Source of the DNA: Diphasiastrum complanatum
Lineage: Eukaryota > Streptophyta > Lycopodiopsida > Lycopodiales > Lycopodiaceae
NCBI GenBank assembly: GCA_029204225.1
Contig: CM055101.1
Span: 4,715,246-4,779,245, forward strand
DNA length: 64,000 bases
Direction of reading: 5' to 3'
A program made the translations under genes and the position numbers. Below the pieces are notes generated by a model. It did no database searches. It worked only from the letters and a program-made list of their open reading frames with translations, and had not been told where the DNA came from. Of the stretch, positions 54,672 to 64,000 are shown one piece after another. Each line of letters starts with the position of its first letter. Position 1 is the first letter of the stretch.

Positions 54672-55199
54672 TTGGAAACAAGGAAGAAGGACTATCCAAG
54701 CTCAAGCAAAGGGATCATGGTTGGATACTCATCCACCAAGAAGGCCTATGGAGTCTTTATACTCTTTACTTCAAAGGTTATTGAGACAAGAGATGTTATT
54801 TTTCATGAAGATCAACATTTAACCTTGGAAAGGGTCGAGATCAAGGCATCTCAAGATGCATCACCTACTATCTCTATTGAAGACAATCAAGATGTGATGG
54901 GGTCGAGGTTTGAGGAGACTCCTCATGTATTCTCACCAAGAAGATCTTTGAGAGAGAGATCTGAGCCTAAGAGGCTCACATACATTGACAAAGGCAAGCA
55001 AGTGGACCTTGATTCCACCAATTATGATTTTTTCATATCACATGAAGAGCCAATGTGTGTTGAAGATGCACTCCATTCAAAGGAGTGTTTAAGCTATGGA
55101 GCAAGAGTATTATGCATTGATCACCAACAACACTTGGGAGCTTGTGGATCCTCTATCCAACAAGCATATTATTGGTTGCAAGTGGATGTTTTGAATTAA
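54672..55199 (+). pseudogene. copia integrase C-terminus and IN-RT linker
   Basis: Reads DYPSSSKGIMVGYSSTKKAY, VIETRDVIFHED, PRRSLRERSEPKRLTYIDKG and EPMCVEDALHSKE. It matches the integrase tail and linker of the copia at 31674-32231. The upstream boundary at about 54,680 is a deletion that removed zinc knuckle, protease and the integrase catalytic core. Confidence 0.8.
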
Positions 55200-55239
55200 G
55201 TACAATCATGATGGCACCATCAACAAGTACAAAGCAAGG

Positions 55240-56350
55240 CTTTGTGCAAAAGGATATCCAAGGCCTTGATTATGAAGAGACCTTTGCACCTATTGCAAAG
55301 ATGGTGACAATAACGATCATCATATCTATTGCTTGCCATTTCAAATAGAAGGTGTTCCAATTGGATGTTTCGAATGCATTTCTCAATGGATATCTTGAAG
55401 AGGAAATCTATACGGAGAAACCTCAAGGATTCATCAAGGATAAATCAAAAGTTTTCTTGATATTCAAAAGTCTTTATGGACTCAAGCAAGCACCAAGATC
55501 ATGGTATGCTAGACTCAACTCCTTTCTTATCTCACTAGGATTTATTCGAAGTGACTATGATCCTTCCATGTATCTAAAGTTTGTTGCTAGTGATCTTGTC
55601 ATTCTTCTCATTTATGTAGATGACATTATCCTATGTGTGCTGCATCAAATTAGTTGAAGAGACTAAAATTGCACTTTGAGGAGAGTTTAAAATGCAAGAT
55701 CTAGGAGAGATCCGTTATATCTTAGGCCTAGAGATTGACTTTCATGATGATTATGCCTTTATATGTCAATCTAGATATGCTCTATCAATGTTGAAAAAGT
55801 TTCATATGGAGAGTTGTAAGAGCATTGATACACCAATGGAGCATGTTGTAAAAGATCCTAACAAGGGAGATGAAAGATCCTTCGAGGACATCACCCTTTT
55901 TAGGAGTCTTATTAGCTCCTTAATTTGCTTAACCATTACTAGGCCCGACTTGAGCTATTGTGTGCACAAGTTGAATCAATCTATACAAGATCCCAATATG
56001 CACCATTGGAATTCGGCCAAGAGAGTGCTAAGGTACATATCTTCATCTCATGATTATGGTTTTCTCTATAAAAGTGAAGATCTATCCATTATTGGCCACT
56101 CGGATTCGTCTTTGCAAGTGACAAAATGTATCAAAAATCCACAAGTGCATATACTATATTTTTTGGTGGAAATCTCATGTATTGGACTTCCAAAAAGCAC
56201 GATACCATCTTTCTCTCATCATGTGAGGCCAAGTATAAAGCAATAACTACAACAACAAAAGAAGTGCCCTGGATCAAGAGGATATTAGCAGCTCAGATGC
56301 AATAAGGAGGAGGATTTGCCATTGATCAAATGTGACAACATCTCGGCCAT
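55240..56350 (+). pseudogene. copia reverse transcriptase and RNase H, frameshifted
   Basis: LDYEETFAPIAKMVTITIII, QLDVSNAFLNGYLEEEIYTE, LYGLKQAPRSWYARLNSFLI and LLIYVDDIIL (YVDD) end at a frameshift near 55,650. RNase H part: LGEIRYILGLEIDFHDDYAF, TPMEHVVKDPNKGDERSFED, GHSDSS and KYKAITTTTKEVPWIKRILA. Several stops; the C-terminal end is lost near 56,350. Confidence 0.8.
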
Positions 56351-56360
56351 AACCAGTTCT

Positions 56361-57229
56361 CAGGTCACTACAACTGTCCAACTGGGATAATGCCTTTCTA
56401 CAGTCAAAAATTCCTTTCACAGACTTTAACAAGTAAAGCAAGATTTTTTTGACTTTTGCAGAATCCAAACAGTTGCAAAAATTGTATAAACCAGGATTTC
56501 AGAAAATCAGGCCACGCAATACCTTATTTATCAAGTTTGATTCTTAAACATGGTTGTAAGATTGTTTCATACTAGAGAATTGAGAGCTTTGCAATTTCAT
56601 TCTATGTCTTTGGTTTGCATGCTTCACATAAGGATCAAAATTAGAGAAATAACTTCAATCCCTTACATGTAATGATTTGATTAAAGAAACAACATCACTA
56701 ATTGCTTATACAACTGGATAAATTGACCATTAGCAATTTATCAATAAACAGAATTAGTTATGCATGAATTGAATTCCCCCAAAACATTATGAATCTTTAC
56801 AACTATCAAAATTCTCTATGTTATGCAAATTCGTACAACAATCAAGTGATTCACTAAATGCAAATCATTCTACATGAATTGAAAATCTTCTCGAAACAAA
56901 ATCAAAAAATTCAGAATGAAATTACCTGACTAAGTCTTAGCTTCTCCTTCAAAATCAAAACATGATGATAACAATTCAGCATGTCACCCAACAATTTTGA
57001 AGAGCTCCAAAAATGAACAATTCCAAGTCCCAAACCTTGTTTAAACTCCATTTAGTGTGTTTTGGGCCTCAAAAGGATATTCGTTACTTTCGGGTCACAT
57101 CCAGTATGACGTGGCATAACTAACACTTTGTTTCACTGAAGTACTGTGTATCCAAGACTAGGAGTATATTGTATCCGATGTACTGGTCATGGACATAACA
57201 TGCAACATACAAGCACATATCAAAAGAAC
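56361..57229. other. no gene seen
   Basis: AT-rich, no recognisable motif. It separates the copia element from an unrelated copia RT fragment. Confidence 0.5.
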
Positions 57230-57580
57230 AAAGAAGCAAGCTCGACGAAAATATCTTCATGAAGCAACCTAAAGGATTCGAAGACCCCGACAATCAACAA
57301 TATGTTTGTTTGTTACATCAATGTATTTATGGTTTGAAGCAGGCATCACGAGCTTGGTACAAGAAGCTGGACAATCTTCTAAAGTTTCTAGACTTTGTTC
57401 CTACTCAACCAGATTGTAATGTATATATAAAAAGAGTAGGAAGAAGCTTTGTGATTCTGACTATTTTTGTAGATGACTCCCTGATGATGGGAAACTTCTT
57501 GATGCTAATCAAGGAGACGAAGGGTTAGATATCTGCAAGTTATGAAATTACAGATTTGGGAGAAGTATAAGTTTGTATTG
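57230..57580 (+). pseudogene. copia reverse transcriptase fragment (different lineage)
   Basis: Reads IFMKQPKGFEDPDNQQYVCL, IYGLKQASRAWYKKLDNLLK, PTQPDCNVYIKR and LTIFVDDSLMMG (FVDD in place of YVDD), then ITDLGEV after a stop. It resembles the RT at 18326-18688 more than the neighbouring copia copies. Both ends are cut. Confidence 0.8.
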
Positions 57581-58841
57581 TATAATTAAAAATTTGACAT
57601 TTTGAATAGACATTTGAAAGTTACAATAAATTGATAAGATTTGTTGATGATTATAACTTTGTTATATTAGACAACATAGTTCATGATTGATTATAGATGT
57701 GAATCTATATTTTTTGTTCAATACGGTTTTAAATGATTTTGTTTGAGAGGAAGTAAAAAACTGAAAAATTACATCATGATTTCATCGATTAGTAATGTTT
57801 TATATCATACAAAGAAATGGGAGAGGAATTAGTCTATGTTGGAGTGATTATTAGTTTACAAATGATTGTCAAAATGTGATTTCATTTAGCGATGAGTTTG
57901 CAAACGACTTTGTAACATAAGAAGTTTAAAATAATGTCGATTTGTTAGAAATGGAAATTATTACATGTAGTGAAACACAACAACTTGGTTGCTCAAAGCA
58001 ACAAGTCGCCTACGGATTAGGTGCAAGGATGCAATGTAAAGAAAGAAATTGGAGAGGGATTCTAGAAAATGTAAAAGATAGCTAATGTTTCAAAGTATAG
58101 TTCAAATATATTTTCTTTGAATGCATGTGTGGAAATCAATGTTAAGGAGATTGTATTTATTATTTTATGAGCAATGAATGTTGTTTTGGTGGCTATTCAT
58201 TTTGTCTTAACAAATTTCAAATATTTTTTGTACGTAGTAGTTTTGTTCCAATTCTCATACTTTTCCAAATTTGACCCACAAATAAACCACCTCTACTATT
58301 GGGATGCACGTCATATACTTGAATTGCTTGATCTAGAAATGAATGTGTTGGACTAGTTTCTTTTGTTGTTTCTTGACTATTGTCAATTATTTGGAAGGGA
58401 GGCTTTAGATTGCACCAAAATCAATATGTTACTTTCATCACACTTTTTTGGAAACTTATTCTTGTAAAAATTATAGATCCAAAACACAACTAATGGATCT
58501 AAGATCTTGGGCCAATTTGGTATGCACATCTAGATTTAGTAACAAGATAGGATTCATCAAGATTAGCATGCTAGAGTTGCATAAATCACTAAGATCTGAT
58601 CATGAACATGGAAATATAGTATGGTACCATCCCTGTCCATACAACAATAGCAGACTTTATTTCACACATGTGGAACCTATATCAACCATAAAATCAACAT
58701 TCTACACATAGAAAACCAAGATATCAAGAGATAAACAAATGAGATGGACATAGAAACTCAAGAGATGAATTCTCCATATGAAATGAGAATACAATGATAT
58801 GTTTTCCATGCCAGTACTGCTATTTATAGCTATCAAAAATT
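57581..58841. other. no gene seen
   Basis: AT-rich stretch with chance frames only. Confidence 0.5.
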
Positions 58842-59031
58842 ATCCTACTCTAACCACACCTAGATTAATCGCATCTAACTATCCACCCTACTTTAACCAC
58901 AAGCATGAAAAGGAAGAATAGATTATAAGGATGGAGGTGCTTACATTCTACACTCTCTAATCTCTCGAAAATCAACAACAACATGCAAAAGCAAGAAGAA
59001 TCACATGGAAAACAAATGCTAAATACAAAAA

Positions 59032-59068
<37 letters not shown>

Positions 59069-59100
59069 AGGAAGCAAGGATGTTCTAATCACATTTGGGC
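58842..59100 (-). repeat. gypsy LTR fragment
   Basis: Closely matches 34093-34425 of the nested gypsy 3' LTR (CCTACTCTAACCACACCTAG, TAACTATCCACCCTACTTTA, GGAAGCAAGGATGTTC), including a short GA run at 59036-59066. Both ends are truncated, so this is an isolated LTR piece. Confidence 0.85.
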
Positions 59101-59103
59101 ACA

Positions 59104-59346
59104 CATAGACAACACATTTGTTATTTATCTGACAAAAGACCCAGTGTTTCATTCCATAATGAAACACATCATCATCAGGTATCACTTGATTAGGGATCTG
59201 GTTGAGAAGGACAAGCTGAAGACCGCCTTCATACCAACAAAGCATATGGTAGTTGATATTTTCACAAAGCCTCTAAACAAGGCAGTGTTTGAGAGCCAAA
59301 GGTCAAGCTTGGGAATCAGCAAAATACCTGCTTTGAGAGGGAGCTG
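59104..59346 (+). pseudogene. copia RNase H C-terminal fragment
   Basis: Reads TFVIYLTKDPVFHSIMKHII, RYHLIRDLVEKDKLKTAFIP, ADIFTKPL-like VVDIFTKPLNKAVFESQR, and ends ALRGS-stop. These are the hallmarks of the very end of copia pol. The sequence TTTGAGAGGGAG at the end is a likely polypurine tract. Confidence 0.8.
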
Positions 59347-60211
59347 AAGAAACTTTGAGTTTCTACTTCTTCAAAGCTCTAGTATTTTTCTGTCTCTCCT
59401 TATAGTTTTTTCGGGCTAAGCCGACATATTAGATGAGGACGAAACCGACGAATCGGGCATCCACAAGCCAAGCCCAAGACGAGTTGTCGAGCATGGACAA
59501 ACTATCGAACCTCAGCTACTCGGGCGTGAAATTTTTCAAGCTATCACGATCCATCGCCGCCATGCAACATTAACAAAGATGTAGTTAACAGATGTTTAGC
59601 TAAACTGTTAGCTAATCAAATCTTGTAATCTAATCCAATATGATATATGTATTGGATAGACAAGAGTAGAATAGTGTCCTGAACATTACACTCAGTGAGG
59701 TGCGTATCAAGAAACAAGATAGTTTTAGTTGTAGCTAGTTCATTCGTGAGAAAGAACACCTTTCTCACGCCGACACGTTGATCTGGGAAATAGACAGCGC
59801 TCAAAGAAATTGTTAATGTATACTCAATTTTGATAATACAAACGAGTTACAATTTTCTGCTCAATGTGTGCAATCTCTGAATGTTGTGATGCTTATTCAT
59901 TTTATCAGTAGATATATTTCTACTGTCATTAGACATTATCATATGTTCATAAACTCATTGTCAGATTAGCTATCTGATGTTTGGAGGATGACTGATCGCG
60001 GTTTGAAGCAGTAACTTTGTCCGACAGATCGGCTCCATCTAAGCTCTACATCGATGAGTCCGGATTGTTCGTCTATCCCATCAGTGTACGCAAAGCAATC
60101 CGAAAACATAATCACCAACATATCTTACAACTCCGACGACAACAAGAGAGCATCTAGCTTATCATCTAATGCCCAGAAGAAGATCTTGGACAGCACTGAA
60201 GACTCCTAGCG
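59347..60211. other. possible copia LTR remnant, no gene seen
   Basis: It directly follows the copia pol end and polypurine tract, so the first few hundred bases are probably its 3' LTR (TTTCTGTCTCTCCTTATAG...). No second copy in the window allows confirmation. Confidence 0.35.
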
Positions 60212-61235
60212 TCAATAATAGAGTCTGAACAGGGTTGGAAAATAGTGGCCGACTTCACTAGGGCCCTCAACTGGTTCATGGTCGACACGGCTAACTCTCC
60301 AGACCCCATCATACTGGAAGTCTATTACAACATGGAGACGCTTCTGACAGCCGCAAAAGTGGATACAAGGTGGGACATGTAATTCAGCGAGTATTGTTTC
60401 AATCCCAATAAAGCCTTCAAGATGTCGTCTTCGCATTTTGGTTCTTCTTGTCTGCAAGCTGCCTTCCTCTTCATTCTCATTGTCCTCACTGCTCGATGGG
60501 ACATCTTCATAATCCTCCATCTTTTTTTTTTTTCTTTTGTATTTTGGATGGTGGTGGGCTATTTGATTCCGTCTCTGAGTCAGGAGCCGATTTGCTTGTA
60601 GTGACTTTTTTTCTCTACATCTTTGCTGGTGTGGTGTCAACAGGCCCAGATGTCCATGGAGACGATCTCTCTTGACGTTTTTTTTCTTGAGCTCACGTGA
60701 AGCAGCAACAGGTTGTCGTGATGTTGAGCCTGAGGGAGAGGCTATGGAAGGTGTGTAACCTCTGATAGCAACAGCATCTTGTGGCACCAAGGCAAGCTTG
60801 AGATCTAACTTGTTCTGAATCTTGGCTATGTCGAAAAGGATGTAGCCCAAAGAGGTGACTGGGGCTCTTTTCTTCAAGGAAGTTATCAGTTGTCTGGAGA
60901 TGATTCCAGCCTAGTTATGCATGTTTTGTTGGCCCTCATATAATTCTCCTAGCATGGCAAATTTCTGGAGAGGGATCGTCATCAGGTCTACCTTCCTTGT
61001 AAGTGTATACTTCGTCAGGTATGCACATGCAGCTGCAAACTCTTTGCACTTGATTGCCTCTAGCAGAATGCCATCTTTGTTTTTCCACTTGCTCCACACT
61101 GGTATTGAGGAATTTGGCATAAGGTTGTTGCAACATGTTGGTCAGATTCACTTGTTTCTCTTTGTGTCCACTTGGAAATCCAAAAGTTGTGAGGTTATTG
61201 CCAGCTAGATAGACATATAGCTCCAAATTTTGCAA
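60212..61235 (-). pseudogene. unidentified broken coding region
   Basis: Minus-strand frames follow each other. 61235 gives LELYVYLAGNNLTTFGF and KQVNLTNMLQQPYAKFLNTS. A frameshift near 61,100 leads to WSKWKNKDGILLEAIKCKEF and AYLTKYTLTRKVDLMTIPLQ, ending with a stop at 60911. The frame 60877-60212 gives KRAPVTSLGYILFDIAKIQN, KLDLKLALVPQDA, a Ser-rich part, a Lys/Arg-rich basic stretch and an acidic stretch (EDYEDVPSSSEDNENEEEGS). The parts look like one protein broken by a frameshift and a stop. I do not recognise the family; it could be a gag-like or host-derived gene. Confidence 0.4.
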
Positions 61236-61679
61236 GTCAACTCAAAATATATGTCAATGCCAAGGCATTACACTTTGTGACAACAACATTCAACTTGTAC
61301 AATCCACAAGTTTTTTTTTCTCCTAAAGCCATCAACAATCACTTTGAAGCCTTGTTTCACATCCTTGATCTGATATTTTTTGTTGTTGAACTCTACCTTC
61401 AACTTATGATCCGTCATCGTACCAATATGACACATGGCATCAATCTATTGATTGCATGAGCCACATCTTTTGGTTAGGTGTCACATCCCATGTGTAGAGG
61501 ATAGCTCACATGTGTGGAATAAGCTGAAGTAGACGAATTTTCACTTCTAGAAGATTTTCAAGTAGATCTCCATATAGAAGGAAAATGGACCAAAAGTGCT
61601 CAAAATAGAAGGTTTTGTCCAAGTGTCAGTATTGCATGATGAATCATCATATGACAAAGCACCTTCACACATGTGGGAT
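61236..61679. other. no firm gene; weak copia-like fragment (-)
   Basis: On the minus strand near 61,430-61,290 a frame reads KVEFNNKKYQIKDVKQGFKV and GFRRKKNLWIVQV, faintly like the copia GAG-preintegrase region. The rest holds repeated CACATGTG motifs. The evidence is weak. Confidence 0.25.
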
Positions 61680-63236
61680 CAAAGATGTGGTTATCATGCT
61701 ACCTAAAACACATCTTGAACTTGAAGAACACATGCCAGAATCGAAAGAAGTTTACGATGGCCCAGCTAGGACGCAGCCAATGAATCTTGCTAAACCAGGA
61801 GAACCAGAAAAGATTGTACAAGTTGGATCACAACTTAATCCTGAACAGTATCAAGCACTACGCATGTTACTTATTAAGTATCAAGATTGCTTTGCATGGA
61901 CTTATCAAGATCTAAAGGGTATTCCGACATCAGTGATTGAACATACCATACCTTTAGTACTTGATGCAGTTCCATAGGTTACAAAGTTCTATCGCTGTAA
62001 TCCTAATGTTGCGGACCTGATAAAGAAAGAACTTCAGAGATTACTTGACGCCGATTTCATTTATGAGATCGAGCACACCGAATGGATTTCACCGATTGTT
62101 ATTGTTCCTAAAAAGAATGGGAATTGCGCATCTGTGTGAATCTCAAAGCGCTGAACAAAGTGACGTAGAAGGATCACTTTTCGTTTTCTTTTACTGAAAG
62201 CATTTTGGATCGCCTTGCTGGAGTGGAAGCTTATAGTTTTTTGGATGGATTTAGTGGTTACAACTAGGTTAAGATTGCACCTGCCGATCACCACAAACCG
62301 CATTTGCAACAGAATGGGGCACTCTATGCTTACAAAGTAATGCCGTTTGGACTCTGTAATGCACCAAGTTTGTTCCAAAGAGTAATGCAATTTGCTTTTA
62401 AAGATTATTTGTAGAAATTTCTTGAAATTTACTTGGATGACTTGGGAGTCCATAGTACAGATACAGACCACCTAGATCGATTGGAGAAAGTATTTGAAAG
62501 ATGCCGAAAATATCAGATTTCTCTAAATCCAGAAAAATGTCAGATATGGGTTTCCCACGGAGTTGTGCTTGGACATGTGATATCAAGACATGGTATTGCC
62601 ATAGATTATTCTAAGATCAAAGTTATTGTGGAATTGCCACCGCCAGCAACAATTCGTGGAGTTTACGTGTTTATGGGTCATGCAAACTACTATCAAATTT
62701 TTATTGTCTTCTTTGCGGATTTAGCACGACCTATATACAAATTGACTATTGTTCCTATTTGGACAATAGAAGCGTTAGAAGCCTTTGAAAAGTTAAAAAA
62801 AACATTAACTTCAGCACCAATACTACGTTTTTCAGATTGGATGATAGAGTTTCATGTTCATACGGATGCCTCAAAATACGCCATCGGATTAGTTTTGATG
62901 CAGCCATGTGATTATAAGAAGGATTACCCTATACCATTTGCAAGCAGACAACTTACAGATCCGGAGAAGAATTATTTAACAACAAAACATGAGGCGTTAT
63001 CCATGATTTTTTTTGTTCGAAAATTTCGTCACTGCCTCATGGAAACGCACTTTGCATTTGATACGGATCATCAGCCGTTACTTTACTTGGTAAACAAGAC
63101 GTGCAATACTGGACGTATTGCAAGATGGTTATTGTTATTGACTGAATTTGACTTTCGAATTGTGGTTCGAAAGGGCAAGCAACATTATCTAGCCGATCAC
63201 GTTTCGCGAATTGAATCTGCACCAGTTAACACTTAA
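61680..63236 (+). pseudogene. gypsy reverse transcriptase and RNase H, frameshifted
   Basis: RT entry is QDCFAWTYQDLKGIPTSVIE, then a stop after LVLDAVP and a frameshift near 62,120. The middle, KVMPFGLCNAPSLFQRV (about 62,335), lies in a broken frame. The catalytic YLDDLGVHS lies near 62,430, after an in-frame stop. The frame 62433-63236 carries ISLNPEKCQIWVSHGVVLGH, GVYVFMGHANYYQIF and RNase H motifs HTDASKYAIGLVL, LTTKHEALSMIFFV and FDTDHQPLLYL. At least three lesions make it inactive. Confidence 0.85.
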
Positions 63237-63289
63237 GTGCATGATGACCTGCCAAATGCTGCGTTGTTCTATGTTGAAGCAGTTCTGAG

Positions 63290-64000
63290 TGGGCAGTGGA
63301 TATTGTTGAGTACCTGATGCTAGGACAACCGAATGACTCCTTGACAAAAGTACAGAAAAGACAATTGATTCATAAGGCTCAACCTTATCAATTAGTTGCA
63401 AGACAATGGTATCGTCGTGGATCAGATAATATTTTACGAAGATGTGTTTTACCGCATGAAGTATCAGATTTAATCATGTTTTCACATGATGGCATGGGTA
63501 GAGGACACTTCTCTACAGATATTACTACTCGCAAACTTTTGCAATCATGTTGTTGGTGGCTTAGGCTTCATAAGGACACAAAAAAATTTATTCAAACATG
63601 TGATGTTTGCCAGCGAGCACGACGGAATACTAGACAACACTATGAACTCTTGCATCCGATTTTATCGCAAGCACCATTTTAAAAATGGGCACTGGATTAT
63701 GTTGGTCCTATTCACCCTGCCGCGCAAGGATCTCAGGCCCGATATATTATCGTAGCAACTGATTATATGACCAAGTGGGTTGAAGCCAAAGCTGTCAATG
63801 TTGCTGATGCAAAATCTATGGCCAAGTTTCTATATGAAAATATTATAATCAGATTTGGATGTCTGATCGAGATTGTCAGTGAACGGAGTACACACTTTGT
63901 TAATCAAACAATAATGTGTTTACTGGAAGATTTTTTTGTTATACACAGATTTAGTACTCCTTACTATCCTAGAGGGAATGGCCAAGCTGAATCTTCCAAT
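63290..64000 (+). pseudogene. gypsy integrase N-terminal domain and core, cut by window end
   Basis: The zinc-binding part ends in CDVCQRARRNTRQHYELLHP. A stop replaces a residue in APF-stop-KWALDYVGPIHP, which holds the first catalytic Asp. The core continues YIIVATDYMTKWVEAKAVNV and GCLIEIVSERSTHFVNQT, where the second catalytic Asp (SDRGTHF in the sister copy) is replaced by Glu. It then reads TPYYPRGNGQAESSN with the catalytic Glu kept. Confidence 0.8.

Larger units (their letters stand above)
52440..56360 (+). mobile_element. Ty1/copia element, internally deleted, 3' LTR missing
   Basis: Probable 5' LTR from about 52440 (TGTTGTACCATGC) to TTTTGTCA at 53185; PBS 53186-53198; leader; gag from 53944; deletion joining gag to integrase C-terminus near 54,680; RT and RNase H to about 56,350. 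Same family as the elements at 30535 and 46658. No 3' LTR is found. Confidence 0.8.
61680..64000 (+). mobile_element. Ty3/gypsy (Tat-like) pol region, runs off window
   Basis: Same family as 34013-42101 and 5361-7112. It starts abruptly at IKDVVIMLPKTHLELEEH and proceeds through RT, RNase H and integrase core to the window end. Gag, protease and 5' LTR are absent. Confidence 0.85.

Overview
This window is nuclear DNA of a land plant with a large, repeat-rich genome. Three things show this: a wall-associated-kinase-like (WAK-like) receptor gene with plant-style introns, many Ty1/copia and Ty3/gypsy (Tat/Athila-like) LTR retrotransposons, and primer-binding sites matching plant initiator tRNA-Met and tRNA-Asp. 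One very long, transposon-filled intron would fit a gymnosperm or another giant-genome lineage, but I cannot name the species. I saw no bacterial-type operons, CRISPR arrays or rRNA.

Layout. 1-7112 is a three-deep nest of gypsy elements: a gag-bearing element (1-1854, minus) inside the reverse transcriptase of a second (1855-5360, minus, 5' LTR and tRNA-Asp PBS kept), which sits inside the integrase of a third (5361-7112, plus, 3' LTR kept). 7480-27189 (minus) holds the one recognisable host gene, a WAK-like receptor kinase. Its kinase exons (7480-9863) and ectodomain exons (25432-27189) are in compatible phase across a 15.6-kb intron. That intron contains gag fragments, a copia element with two LTRs (16305-21709), a gypsy fragment and a tRNA-Asp relic. 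27190-30534 is AT-rich and holds tandem repeats and a fold-back element.

30535-about 43500 is a copia element (minus) whose gag is split by an 8.1-kb gypsy insertion (34013-42101) with a 5-bp target duplication CTAGA. 43500-46652 has no recognisable gene. 46658-50627 is a copia element with GGGAC target duplications and large internal deletions. 50633-52439 is a rearranged copia derivative carrying a 294-codon open frame of unknown origin. 52440-56360 is another deleted copia. 56360-61600 is a patchwork of small fragments plus an unidentified broken coding region. 61680-64000 is a gypsy pol region running off the window end.

Almost all coding potential is retroelement gag-pol carrying stops, frameshifts or deletions, so none looks autonomous. 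The WAK-like gene is the only locus that can be assembled into an uninterrupted host protein: 899 codons over eight exons, by my splice-site reading.
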